Shown here: positions 43,664 through 51,972 of the stretch, piece by piece | Layout of the letters: each line of letters starts with the position of its first letter | Position numbering within the stretch: the first letter of the stretch is position 1 | DNA from: Thalassobaculum fulvum | Lineage (GTDB): Bacteria; Pseudomonadota; Alphaproteobacteria; Thalassobaculales; Thalassobaculaceae | Direction: 5' to 3' | Length of the DNA stretch: 64,000 bases | Assembly: GCF_014652915.1 (NCBI RefSeq) | Contig: NZ_BMZS01000012.1 | Span: 190,515 to 254,514 of the forward strand | Program-made: the position numbers and the translations under genes | Notes under the pieces: generated by a model | Database searches by the model: none | The model's input: the letters and a program-made list of their open reading frames with translations, nothing else | Told to the model about the DNA's origin: nothing

Positions 43664-44698
43664 ATGACCGACCAACGGGATGCCGAGCAGGCCTTCAAGG
43701 CCATGTGGCGGCGCATGCTCGCCGATCCGGCGGCGGTCGATCTGAACAAGGCGAACTTCGACTACGCGATGGAGGCCGTTGCCCCCGGCGTGCTCACGCG
43801 GATGGCGAAGATGCAGGCCTGCTTCCGGCCGACCCCGCAGAACGAGCATCAGGTGTTGATCGTGGGGCGCCTGGACTACGGTCGCCGGGCCCGCCTCGGG
43901 GTTCTGCCGCGGGCCCCGTCGGCCCGTACCGTCGACTTCGGCGACGGGCTGGCCCTGCGGTTCGCCCGGCATCCGGCCGCCGAGTACTTCATGACGCGAG
44001 TCCTGCCGAAGGACGGGGTGCACGAGCCGGAGCTGGTCGAGTACCTCAAGCGCACGCTGCGACACCGGGATGTCGTCGTCGATATCGGCGCACACACCGG
44101 CTACGTGTCGTGCGTTGCCGCGGCCCTGGGCGCGACCGTGATCGCGGTCGAGATGCAGCCGACGCTGATCCCGATGATCCAGCTCAACGCCGCGCTGAAC
44201 GACCTGTGGAGCGTGCATCCGCTGTGTGCCGCGATCGGCGACCGGAACGGCATGGTGCCGACCTACCGGATCAACCCCAGCCCGGGCACGCAGTCGGCGG
44301 TCTGGCACTGGGAGACCTCGAAATTCCCGTTCGGCAGCGTCAATCACGACTGCATTCCGTGCCTGACGCTCGACAGCCTGTTTCCCGGCCCGGAGCTGCC
44401 GTCTCTGGTCAAGGTCGATGTCGAGGGCGCCGAAGGCCGTGTGCTCGCCGGCGCCGGCGACCTGATCCGGAAGCGGCAGACCCGCTTCATGGTCGAGGTG
44501 CACGCCCACCTGCTGCCGAAATACGGCACCAGACTGCCCGATCTGTTGGCGCCGTTCGAGGCGGATGGCTGGACGCTGTCGATGCTGACGACCGACGGGC
44601 TGCGGCCGCTGACGCGCGAGGCCTTCGTGGACCCCGAGGGACCGATCGCCCGGCACGCCCACAACGCGCCGGTGCTGTTCGAGCCGCGGTCCGGCTGA
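43664..44698 (+). CDS. FkbM-family methyltransferase, paralogue 1
   Basis: 344 residues from the ATG at 43664 (GGAG six bases upstream), chosen because it aligns with the start of the next gene; an ATG at 43625 is also in frame. An N-terminal helical region (about 1-110) is followed by the SAM-binding motif VVVDIGAHTGYVSCVAAALG, VEMQPTLIPMIQLNAALND and the FkbM end LVKVDVEGAEGRVLAGAG. FkbM enzymes O-methylate sugars or other hydroxyls in envelope or antibiotic biosynthesis. The acceptor is unknown. Confidence 0.9.
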   Translation: MTDQRDAEQAFKAMWRRMLADPAAVDLNKANFDYAMEAVAPGVLTRMAKMQACFRPTPQNEHQVLIVGRLDYGRRARLGVLPRAPSARTVDFGDGLALRFARHPAAEYFMTRVLPKDGVHEPELVEYLKRTLRHRDVVVDIGAHTGYVSCVAAALGATVIAVEMQPTLIPMIQLNAALNDLWSVHPLCAAIGDRNGMVPTYRINPSPGTQSAVWHWETSKFPFGSVNHDCIPCLTLDSLFPGPELPSLVKVDVEGAEGRVLAGAGDLIRKRQTRFMVEVHAHLLPKYGTRLPDLLAPFEADGWTLSMLTTDGLRPLTREAFVDPEGPIARHAHNAPVLFEPRSG

Positions 44699-44716
44699 TC
44701 CTGCAGGGAGCTCGAC

Positions 44717-45751
44717 ATGACCGAGACGTCCGGCCCGGGGGCTGAGCTTCGGGCGATGCGGCGCCGGATGCTCGGCGCGCCGGCCGCCGTGGCGGTGACC
44801 GGGGAGGTCCTGCGCGAGGCGATCGCCGGCCTGCTGCCCGACACGCTGCTCAAGCTGCTGCGATGGCAGGCCTGCGTCGACCCGTCGCCGCGGACCCGGC
44901 AGCTGGTCGCGCGCGGCAAGCGCCTGGAGTTCGGCCGGGAGTACCGGCGCAGCGTCCTGCCGAAGACGGGGCGGACCCGCGAGATCGATTTCGGCGACGG
45001 CCTCAGCCTGCGGTTCGCCGCCGACCAGCCGGCGGCCGAGATGTTCATGAGCCGGGTGCTGCCGAAGGTCGGGGTGCACGAGCCGGAACTGGTCCGCTAT
45101 CTGAAGGAAACCGTGCAGCCCGGCGACGTGCTGGTCGATATCGGTGCCCATGTCGGCTACGTCTCGTGCGTGGCGGCGGCGCTCGGGGCGGTGGTGTTCG
45201 CGGCCGAGATCCAGCCGACGCTGATCCCGATGATCCAGCTCAACGCCGCGCTGAACGACCTGTGGACCGTCCATCCGTTCTGCGTCGAGATCGGCGACCG
45301 CATGGGCATCGCCACGACCCTGCGGGTGAACCCGTCGCCCGGCATGCGCGGCAGCGTCGGCGAGGTGGCGGAGAGCGAGTATCCGGCGACCAGCCCCAAT
45401 CACGACAGCATTCCCCGGCTGACCCTCGACGCGCTGTTCACCGGCCGGCCGCCGCCGGCGATCGTCAAGGTCGACGTCGAGGGGGCGGAGGGTCGGGTCC
45501 TGGCGGGAGCCGGCCAGATGATCCGGGCTGGCGAGACCCGCTTCGTCGTCGAGGTCCACGCGCAGCAGCTGGCCGGCTTCGGCAACTCGCTGGCCGACCT
45601 GGTGGCGCCGTTCGATCCGGACCGCTGGACGATGGCGATGCTGACCGCCGACGGTCGCGAGCCGCTGACCCGCGAGGCGTTTCTCGACCCCGCGGGCCCG
45701 GTCGCCGGCCACGTCCACAACGCGCCGGTGCTGTTCGAGCCGCGCGGCTAG
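44717..45751 (+). CDS. FkbM-family methyltransferase, paralogue 2
   Basis: 344 residues, same length as the gene 18 bases upstream and collinear with it throughout (N-terminus ELRAMRRRMLGAPAAV against AFKAMWRRMLADPAAV; VDIGAHVGYVSCVAAALG; IQLNAALNDLW). It is clearly a tandem duplication. The same GHVHNAPVLFEPR ending is conserved. Divergence in the middle is enough to allow a different acceptor. GAGG-like RBS and the short gap imply cotranscription. Confidence 0.9.
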   Translation: MTETSGPGAELRAMRRRMLGAPAAVAVTGEVLREAIAGLLPDTLLKLLRWQACVDPSPRTRQLVARGKRLEFGREYRRSVLPKTGRTREIDFGDGLSLRFAADQPAAEMFMSRVLPKVGVHEPELVRYLKETVQPGDVLVDIGAHVGYVSCVAAALGAVVFAAEIQPTLIPMIQLNAALNDLWTVHPFCVEIGDRMGIATTLRVNPSPGMRGSVGEVAESEYPATSPNHDSIPRLTLDALFTGRPPPAIVKVDVEGAEGRVLAGAGQMIRAGETRFVVEVHAQQLAGFGNSLADLVAPFDPDRWTMAMLTADGREPLTREAFLDPAGPVAGHVHNAPVLFEPRG

Positions 45752-45810
45752 AGCAGATCGCGACCGGGATGGAACCATCCGATCGCGTGAAGCTGCTCTA
45801 TCTTCAATGC

Positions 45811-45864
45811 TTTAGAGACTGATTCACCGATCGCATCGATTCGATGCGATCGGATCAGGCTCTA
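45811..45864. terminator. palindromic intergenic element, copy 2 (convergent terminator-like)
   Basis: CCGATCGCATCGA (45827-45839), one base, TCGATGCGATCGG (45841-45853) is a perfect 13-bp palindrome. TTTAGAG/CTGAT outside pairs with ATCAG/CTCTAG, giving a long hairpin. It sits between the FkbM pair and the SDR gene, which converge, so it could terminate transcription from both sides. A sequence-related element lies at 35915-35965. Confidence 0.7.
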
Positions 45865-46560
45865 GAACGTCTCGACCCAGGGCCGCAGCTCGACCTCCCA
45901 GGTCCAGGCGCTGCGGTGCTGGCGAAGCACGTGCAGATAGGTCTGGGCGATCGCATCCGGCTCCAGCAGCGCGTCCGGGGTCCGCGGCCCTTCGGCGCGA
46001 CGCGGCCCGGCGATGCCGCCGTCGATCACGAAGTGCGCGACGTGGATGCCCTTCGGTTGAAGCTCGCGCGCCAGCGACTGGCAGAGGCCGCGCAGCCCGA
46101 ACTTGCCCATCGCGAAGCACGACGAGTTGGCGTAGCCCTTCACCGACGCCGAGGCGCCGGTGACCAGGATGGTGCCGCGGCCCTTCGGCAGCATCCGGCG
46201 GACCGCCTGCTGGGCGACCAGGAAGCCGCCGTACGGCGCCACCATCAGGGCGTCGCGAACCGCCGCCGGATCCAGGTCCTGGACCGGCCCGCGGACCCGC
46301 GCCGAGGGGTTGAAGACCACCACGTCGGGTTCGCCGAGATCGGAATCGACCGCCGCGAACAGGCCTTCGACGCTCGCCGGGTCGGCGACGTCGCAGCGGT
46401 AGGCCCGGGCCCCGATCTCGGCGACCAGGGCGTCGAGCTTGTCGGGCGAACGGCCGGCCAGCGCCACGGCCATCCCCTCGCGCGCGAACAGCCGGGCGAC
46501 CGAGGCGCTCAGGCCGGCGCCGGCACCGACGATCAGGGCGGTCTCCTTCCCCTCGGGCAT
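45862..46560 (-). CDS. short-chain dehydrogenase/reductase (SDR)
   Basis: 232 residues. The N-terminal TALIVGAGAGLSASVARLFAREG has a Gly-rich cofactor loop, the middle has the VVFNPSARVRG segment in the NNAG position (variant), and the catalytic region is TGASASVKGYANSSCFAMGKFGL. The Tyr of YxxxK appears replaced (SSCFAMGK gives Phe/Cys before the Lys), so activity should be checked. It follows the TPP enzyme by three bases and likely shares its pathway. Confidence 0.78.
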   Translation of the reverse strand: MPEGKETALIVGAGAGLSASVARLFAREGMAVALAGRSPDKLDALVAEIGARAYRCDVADPASVEGLFAAVDSDLGEPDVVVFNPSARVRGPVQDLDPAAVRDALMVAPYGGFLVAQQAVRRMLPKGRGTILVTGASASVKGYANSSCFAMGKFGLRGLCQSLARELQPKGIHVAHFVIDGGIAGPRRAEGPRTPDALLEPDAIAQTYLHVLRQHRSAWTWEVELRPWVETF

Positions 46561-46563
46561 GGC

Positions 46564-48213
46564 CTACTCCCTTCGCTTGGGTTTGCTCGGCGCCGGGCGG
46601 ATCACCGGCCATGGCTCCGGCATCTCGCCGACCGGCACCTCGATGACGGTCGGCCGCCGGGCTGTGAACGCCTCGCGGACCTGGACCTCCAGTTCGTCGG
46701 GCGTCCGGGCCCGGCGGCCGTCGGCGCCGTAGGCCTCGGCGAGCTTGGCGAAGTCCGGGTTGGTGAACTGCGAGCCGATCACCCGGCCGTCGTGCAGCTC
46801 CTTCTGCATGCGCAGCACGTTGCCGTAGGCGCCGTCGGCGAACACCACCGCCACCACCGGCAGCTTGTGATGCACCGCGCTGGCGATCTCGCTGGCGGTG
46901 AACAGGAAGCCGCCGTCGCCGTTGACCGACAGCACCGGGCGGTCCGGGTTGGCGGCCTGCACGCCGAGCGACGTCGCGTAGCCGTAGCCGAGCGTGCCCT
47001 GGTAGCCGGGGGTCACCATGGTGCGCGGCGAATAGACCGGGAAGCCGATGCGGGCGACGTAGGCGACCTGGGTGAATTCGTCGACGAAGAATCCGTCCTC
47101 GGGCAGCGCCCGCCGCAACGCGCCCAGGAACGCCATCTGCGGCCCGACGATGCTCTCGGCCCGGGCCTGATGCCGGGCCCGCAGGTCGGCCAATTCATCG
47201 GCACGGGAGGTGCGCTTGCGGTTGTGCCTGGCGATAGCGTCGATCAGCGCGCGGCCGGCCTGGGCGGCGTCGGCGACGATCCCGACGGCCGGTCTGGCGA
47301 CCCGGTTGATCTCGGTCGGGTCGAGGTCGACGTGCACCACCTTCACGCTGTCGTCGAGGCCCCAGAACGTGCGCTCGACCTGCATCCGGCAGCCGATCGC
47401 CAGGGCGGCGTCGCAATCGCCCCAGTACTCGTTGGCGGCGGGATGGTTCAGTGCATAGGGTTCGCGCTCGTCGACGATGCCGCGGCCGTTCTGGTACGAG
47501 ACCACCGGCGCCTGCAGCATGGCCGACAGCTCGCGGATCTCTTCCGCCGCCTCGTAGGCGCCGCCGCCGACGAAGATCATCGGCCGGTCTGCGCCGCCCA
47601 GGATGCGCGCGGCCTCCTCGATCTGGTCCGGGTCGAGCGCCGGCGCCGGGTCCGGCTCGCCGAGGATCGGCTCGCCGACCGGCGCCTTCATCGCGAGGAT
47701 GTCCATCGGCACCTCGAGAGCGACCGGCCGGGGGCGGCCGCTCCGGAGCTGCCGGAACGCCTCGGCGACGGCACGCGGCGCCTCTGTCGGATGGTTGATG
47801 CGGGCGGCGTGCTTGGTCAGCCGCTCCAGGATGCCGAGCTGGTCGGGGATCTCGTGCAGCATCCCGAGGCCGCGGCCGATGGTGTCGGACGGGATCTGCC
47901 CGGTCAGGGCGAGCACCCGGGCGCTGCAGCCGTAGGCGGTGGACAGCGCCGCCGTGGTGTTCAGGATGCCCGGCCCCGGCACCACCGCATACGCGCCGAT
48001 GCGGCCGGTCGACTGGGCCCAGCCGAACGCCATGTAGGCAGTGCCCTGCTCGTGCCGGGCGTTCAGCACCCGAACCTCGTTTCCGTGATCGTGCAGGGCG
48101 TTGAAGAAGTGGTCGAGCTGGATGCCCGGCAGGCCGAAGACGGTGTCGATCCCGTGGGCGATCAGGGATCGCACGACGGCTTCACCGCCGGTGATGTTGG
48201 ATGCTGATGTCAT
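46564..48213 (-). CDS. TPP-dependent acetolactate synthase-like enzyme
   Basis: 549 residues from the ATG at 48213. The three-domain TPP layout is visible: the N-terminal pyrimidine-binding domain with catalytic Glu in ARHEQGTAYMAFG, a central domain, and the C-terminal domain with the GDGGFLFTASEIASAV motif. It most resembles acetolactate synthase large-subunit relatives or 2-oxoacid decarboxylases. No small regulatory subunit gene is nearby, so branched-chain synthesis is unlikely. It is the first gene of the operon with the SDR. Confidence 0.85.
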   Translation of the reverse strand: MTSASNITGGEAVVRSLIAHGIDTVFGLPGIQLDHFFNALHDHGNEVRVLNARHEQGTAYMAFGWAQSTGRIGAYAVVPGPGILNTTAALSTAYGCSARVLALTGQIPSDTIGRGLGMLHEIPDQLGILERLTKHAARINHPTEAPRAVAEAFRQLRSGRPRPVALEVPMDILAMKAPVGEPILGEPDPAPALDPDQIEEAARILGGADRPMIFVGGGAYEAAEEIRELSAMLQAPVVSYQNGRGIVDEREPYALNHPAANEYWGDCDAALAIGCRMQVERTFWGLDDSVKVVHVDLDPTEINRVARPAVGIVADAAQAGRALIDAIARHNRKRTSRADELADLRARHQARAESIVGPQMAFLGALRRALPEDGFFVDEFTQVAYVARIGFPVYSPRTMVTPGYQGTLGYGYATSLGVQAANPDRPVLSVNGDGGFLFTASEIASAVHHKLPVVAVVFADGAYGNVLRMQKELHDGRVIGSQFTNPDFAKLAEAYGADGRRARTPDELEVQVREAFTARRPTVIEVPVGEMPEPWPVIRPAPSKPKRRE

Positions 48214-48427
48214 GACGCTCTCCGATGGACGGACCGCTATGCTGGCGCCCCGAACCGGGGAGGGCAAGCAGCCAGCCGAGGCGATGCGTCACGACACCGT
48301 TCGGCCATCGGCAGGGGGCGGCCAGCGCCGCAGGCGGCGGGCGACGGGTTGGTCCGCCCGCCGGCGTGTGATTGAATACCGGGACTGGTCCTCGCCGTCC
48401 TTCCGATCGAGCCGCTGCACCCCGCCG

Positions 48428-50335
48428 ATGAACAGAGATATCGAGATTCGGCTGGAGATCGCCTCCGAGAAGCTTCGGGAGTACGCGCATGCTCTCGACT
48501 ACGTCCCGGCGTTCGTCCGGGCGCCGGACGGCACGATCCTGATCTGGACCAGTGCGATCGCCGCCGTGTTCGGCTGGTCGGAGGCGGAGGCGGTCGGACG
48601 GAAATTCTACGAGCTGCTCAGGACGGTGTTCCCGGCGCCGCTGGAGACGATCGAGGCCGAGCTGTTCGCGGTGGGCGAGTGGAAGGGCGAGATGGTCCAC
48701 CGGCACCGCGACGGTCGCCGGATAACGGTCGAGAGCCAGTGGGCGGTGCATCGCGACCCGCAGGGCAAGCCCGTTTCGATTCTGCAGTTCGTCCGCGACG
48801 TCACCGAGGCGAAGCGGGCACAGTCGATGATCGAGGAGCGCGAGGCACGCCTGCGCTCGGTCCTCGACACCGCTCCCGACGCCATCATCACGATCGACGG
48901 CCAGGGCATCGTGCAGTCGTTCAGCCATGCGGCCGAACGGCTGTTCGGCTATGCCGCCGGCGAGGTCATCGGACGAAACATCAATCTGCTGATGCCGTCG
49001 CCGCACGCCGAAGCCCATGACGGATACCTGGAGCGCTACCTGCGGACCGGCGAGAAGCGGATCATCGGGATCGGCCGCACCGTGCAGGCCCGGCGGCGGG
49101 ACGGCGGGATCTTCCCGATCGAGCTGGCGGTCGGCGAGGTGGTGCTGCCGGAAGGCCGGGTGTTCACCGGCTTCATCCGCGACATCTCGGCCCGCCAGAG
49201 CATGGAGGAGGAGCTCCGGCAAGCCCACAAGATGGAGGCGGTGGGGCAGCTCACCGGCGGGGTCGCGCACGACTTCAACAACCTTCTGACGGTGATCTCG
49301 GGCAACCTGGAACTGCTGGAGCGGCGACTGGTCGACGACGACGACCGGGACATCCTGCGCGAGGCGCAGGAGGCGGCGGATCTCGGCGCGCAGCTCGCCA
49401 GCCGCCTGCTGGCGTTCGGCCGGCGGCAACCGCTGAACCCCAAGCCGATCGACCTCAACGCGATGGTCGTGAGCATGGTCGACCTGCTGCGGCGCACGCT
49501 CGGCGAGACGGTGCGGATCTCGACCCGGCTGGGCGAGGCGGTGCCGGTGATCATGGTCGACCCGGGACAGGTCGAGAACGCATTGCTGAACCTGTCGATC
49601 AACGCGCGCGACGCCATGCCCGACGGCGGTACCGTCACCATCGAGACCGGTCTGGTGACGGCGTCCGACGAGACCGGCGAGATCGTCCCGGGTACGTACG
49701 TCAAGCTGACGGTGTCGGATACCGGTGTCGGCATGCCGCCGGAGGTGCGGCAGAGGGCGTTCGAGCCGTTCTTCACGACCAAGGGCCCCGGTGCCGGCAG
49801 CGGGCTCGGTCTCAGCATGGTCTACGGCTTCGCCAAGCAGTCGGGCGGCCATGTCGACCTGCACAGCCAGCCCGGGAAAGGCACCGCGATCGGGATCTAT
49901 CTGCCGGTTCGGGAGGAGGACCTGGTCGCGGCCGACGTGCCGGGCGACGCGGCGGGTGCCACGGCGGAACGCGGGCGGGCGGTTCTGGTCGTCGAGGACG
50001 ACCCGCGGGTGCGGCGGGTCGCGGTCCGGCGCCTCCATGCGCTCGGCTACCGCGTGCTCGAGGCCGACAGCGGTCCTGCGGCGCTCACCGTGCTCGGCGG
50101 CGACCAGCCGGTGGACATCCTGTTCTCCGACGTGGTGATGGCTGGCGGGATGTCCGGGTTCGCCCTGGCGACCCGGGCACTGGAGGCGAGGCCCGACCTG
50201 CAGGTCGTCCTGACGTCCGGCTACACCGACCCGGCGATGATCCGCGAGGGGCAGATGCCGGCGGGCGCCCGCTGGCTGGCCAAGCCGTACACGTTGCAGG
50301 ATCTCGAGGAGGTGTTGCGGCCGGTGGTCTGCTGA
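48428..50335 (+). CDS. hybrid histidine kinase with a FixL-type haem PAS domain
   Basis: 635 residues, no membrane segment. PAS1 lies at about 20-130. PAS2 (about 141-255) matches the oxygen sensor FixL: SPHAEAHDGYLERYLRTGEKRIIGIGR. The proximal haem His200 and distal Arg206 and Arg220 of Bradyrhizobium FixL correspond to His197, Arg203 and Arg217, all shifted by exactly 3. HisKA has the phospho-His in GGVAHDFNNLL (H281), the ATPase has INARDAMP and GLGLSMVYGF, and the C-terminal receiver has D568. It probably senses oxygen, with no FixJ next to it. Divergent from the TPP operon. Confidence 0.85.
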   Translation: MNRDIEIRLEIASEKLREYAHALDYVPAFVRAPDGTILIWTSAIAAVFGWSEAEAVGRKFYELLRTVFPAPLETIEAELFAVGEWKGEMVHRHRDGRRITVESQWAVHRDPQGKPVSILQFVRDVTEAKRAQSMIEEREARLRSVLDTAPDAIITIDGQGIVQSFSHAAERLFGYAAGEVIGRNINLLMPSPHAEAHDGYLERYLRTGEKRIIGIGRTVQARRRDGGIFPIELAVGEVVLPEGRVFTGFIRDISARQSMEEELRQAHKMEAVGQLTGGVAHDFNNLLTVISGNLELLERRLVDDDDRDILREAQEAADLGAQLASRLLAFGRRQPLNPKPIDLNAMVVSMVDLLRRTLGETVRISTRLGEAVPVIMVDPGQVENALLNLSINARDAMPDGGTVTIETGLVTASDETGEIVPGTYVKLTVSDTGVGMPPEVRQRAFEPFFTTKGPGAGSGLGLSMVYGFAKQSGGHVDLHSQPGKGTAIGIYLPVREEDLVAADVPGDAAGATAERGRAVLVVEDDPRVRRVAVRRLHALGYRVLEADSGPAALTVLGGDQPVDILFSDVVMAGGMSGFALATRALEARPDLQVVLTSGYTDPAMIREGQMPAGARWLAKPYTLQDLEEVLRPVVC

Positions 50336-50345
50336 CCGCCGCGTC

Positions 50346-51095
50346 TCAGGCGGGCCGGACCGCGGCCGCGAACAGATAGCCGGCGCCGCGCACGGTCTTG
50401 ACCAGGGACGGATTGGCCGGGTCGGCCTCGATCTTCTTGCGCAGCCGCATGACCTGGGTGTCGATGGTCCGGTCGTAGGCGGCCCAGTCGCGGCCTTTTG
50501 CCAGGTCCATCAGCCGGTCGCGGCTCAGCACCCGGTTGGGGTGGTGCAGGAATACCCGCAGCAGCTCGAATTCGGCGGCGGTGAGGGGGACCGGCCGGCC
50601 GTCGGGCGCGCGCAGGTCGCGCCGCAGCACGTCCAGGGTCCAGCCTTCGAAGGCGAGGGTGTCCGCGTTGTTCTCGGTCTCCGTCGCCGGCGCGGCGACC
50701 GCCGGCGCGGCGGGCGCGGCCGGGCCGCGGGTCCGCCGGCTCACCGTCCGGATCCGGGCCAACACCTCGCGGAGATGGAACGGCTTGGCGATGTAGTCGT
50801 CGGCGCCGGCCTCGAGGCCGACGACCCGGTCGATCAGATCGCCCTTGCCGGTGACCATGATGATCGGGATCTCGGAGTGCCGGCGGATCTCCCTGGCCAG
50901 GGACAGGCCGTCCTCGCCCGGCATCACCAGGTCGAGCAGGACCAGATCGACGCTCTCCTGCTCGAGAACCTGCCGCATGGTCGCGCCGTCCCCGGCCTCG
51001 GAGACCTTCAGGCCTTCCTCCGTGAGATAGCGCCGGACCATGGTCCGGATCCTCGGCTCGTCGTCGACGACGAGGACATGGAGAGCCTCGTTCAT
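50346..51095 (-). CDS. OmpR/PhoB-family response regulator
   Basis: 249 residues. The receiver domain has the acidic pair DDEPR, phospho-Asp in LVLLDLVMPGEDG, switch Thr in IMVTGKGD and Lys in IAKPFHL. An Ala-rich linker (PAAPAAPAVAAPATE) leads to the winged helix with LTAAEFELLRVFLHHPNRVLSRDRL and KTVRGAGYLF. It binds direct repeats as a dimer. It faces away from the Crp/Fnr gene and tail to tail with the hybrid kinase, whose phosphorelay it could receive. Confidence 0.93.
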   Translation of the reverse strand: MNEALHVLVVDDEPRIRTMVRRYLTEEGLKVSEAGDGATMRQVLEQESVDLVLLDLVMPGEDGLSLAREIRRHSEIPIIMVTGKGDLIDRVVGLEAGADDYIAKPFHLREVLARIRTVSRRTRGPAAPAAPAVAAPATETENNADTLAFEGWTLDVLRRDLRAPDGRPVPLTAAEFELLRVFLHHPNRVLSRDRLMDLAKGRDWAAYDRTIDTQVMRLRKKIEADPANPSLVKTVRGAGYLFAAAVRPA

Positions 51096-51122
51096 GCGTC
51101 GCTTCCCGGTATCCTGTTACAG

Positions 51123-51148
51123 TTCGTCACACTTCGTCTCGCTTTGTC
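51123..51148. promoter_or_regulatory. three direct repeats upstream of the OmpR-type regulator gene
   Basis: TTCGTC (51123-51128), TTCGTC (51133-51138) and TTTGTC (51143-51148) repeat with a 10-base period; on the - strand they read GACAAA, GACGAA, GACGAA. OmpR/PhoB proteins bind such direct repeats on one DNA face. The array lies 28-53 bases upstream of the regulator start in the divergent gap with the Crp/Fnr gene, so it could control either. Confidence 0.5.
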
Positions 51149-51206
51149 TACACAACGGCCGGCGGTCCGACATCACCCTGTGACCGGGCGACGATAAACC
51201 CAGGGT

Positions 51207-51221
51207 CGATCGGAACGATCG
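51207..51221. promoter_or_regulatory. CGATCG-GAA-CGATCG dyad before the Crp/Fnr gene
   Basis: A 15-base dyad with 6-bp arms, 29 bases before the Crp/Fnr start. It may be an operator for the gene, but the arms are themselves palindromes and the motif does not match the Fnr/FixK consensus TTGAT-N4-ATCAA. Confidence 0.3.
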
Positions 51222-51250
51222 CGACCTGTTCGGCAAGGGCGAGGCCAGCC

Positions 51251-51967
51251 ATGAACACACTCATCGCGTCACGTCCCCGCGCCGGCGGCGGTTTCTCCGC
51301 TGTCGACGTCCGTCATGATATCCCGCGATCGGGGGTGGCGGTGCAACGCATTGCGCCGGGAAGCCTCCTGTTCTCCGAGGGCGACGACGCGCATGACGTG
51401 TTCGAGATCGTGAGCGGGACCCTGCGCCTCTACAAGGTCCTGATCGACGGTCGCCGGCAGATCATCGGGTTCCTGTCGGGCGGCCAGCTTCTCGGCCTGG
51501 CCCCTCGCCGGCAGTACGTTTGCACGGCCGAGGCGGTCACGCCCCTGACCGTCCGGCGCTACCTGCGCCCGGCGTTCGAGCGGCGGATCGACGAGGAGCC
51601 GGGCCTGGCGCGCCGGCTGCTCGACGCATTGTCGAACGAGCTGCGGGTGGCGCAGGACCAGATGGTCCTGCTGGGCCGGAAGTCGGCGCCGGAGAAGGTC
51701 GCGAGCTTCCTGTTGAGCCTGGCCGCCGACGAGCACGGCGGCTGCGAGGATCGTGTCGACCTGCCGATGGGGCGCGGCGACATCGCCGACTATCTCGGCC
51801 TCACGGTCGAGACCGTGTCGCGGACCTTCACCAAGCTCAAGAACGACGGGCTGATCGCGCTGCCGACGCCGGCGAGCGTGGAAATCCTCGACCTGGACCA
51901 GCTCGAGGCGCTGGCCGCCGGATGCGCCGACGAGGAAGCCTGGGGCCGCAACGGCGGGAGCTGGTGA
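51251..51967 (+). CDS. Crp/Fnr-family regulator (FixK-like, no Fe-S cysteines)
   Basis: 238 residues. The cyclic-nucleotide-binding-like domain (about 35-140) lacks the N-terminal cysteine cluster of Fnr, as in FixK. The C-terminal HTH is GRGDIADYLGLTVETVSRTFTKLKNDGLI, with the ExxSR recognition residues of Fnr/FixK proteins that bind TTGAT-N4-ATCAA. In rhizobia and photosynthetic bacteria FixLJ controls FixK. Here a FixL-like kinase lies 0.9 kb away, suggesting an analogous oxygen circuit. Confidence 0.88.
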   Translation: MNTLIASRPRAGGGFSAVDVRHDIPRSGVAVQRIAPGSLLFSEGDDAHDVFEIVSGTLRLYKVLIDGRRQIIGFLSGGQLLGLAPRRQYVCTAEAVTPLTVRRYLRPAFERRIDEEPGLARRLLDALSNELRVAQDQMVLLGRKSAPEKVASFLLSLAADEHGGCEDRVDLPMGRGDIADYLGLTVETVSRTFTKLKNDGLIALPTPASVEILDLDQLEALAAGCADEEAWGRNGGSW

Positions 51968-51972
51968 CGCGG

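Noticed and set aside
51251-51967. Calling the Crp/Fnr protein an Fnr oxygen sensor
   Set aside because: It lacks the N-terminal cysteines needed for an Fe-S cluster, so direct oxygen sensing is unlikely.
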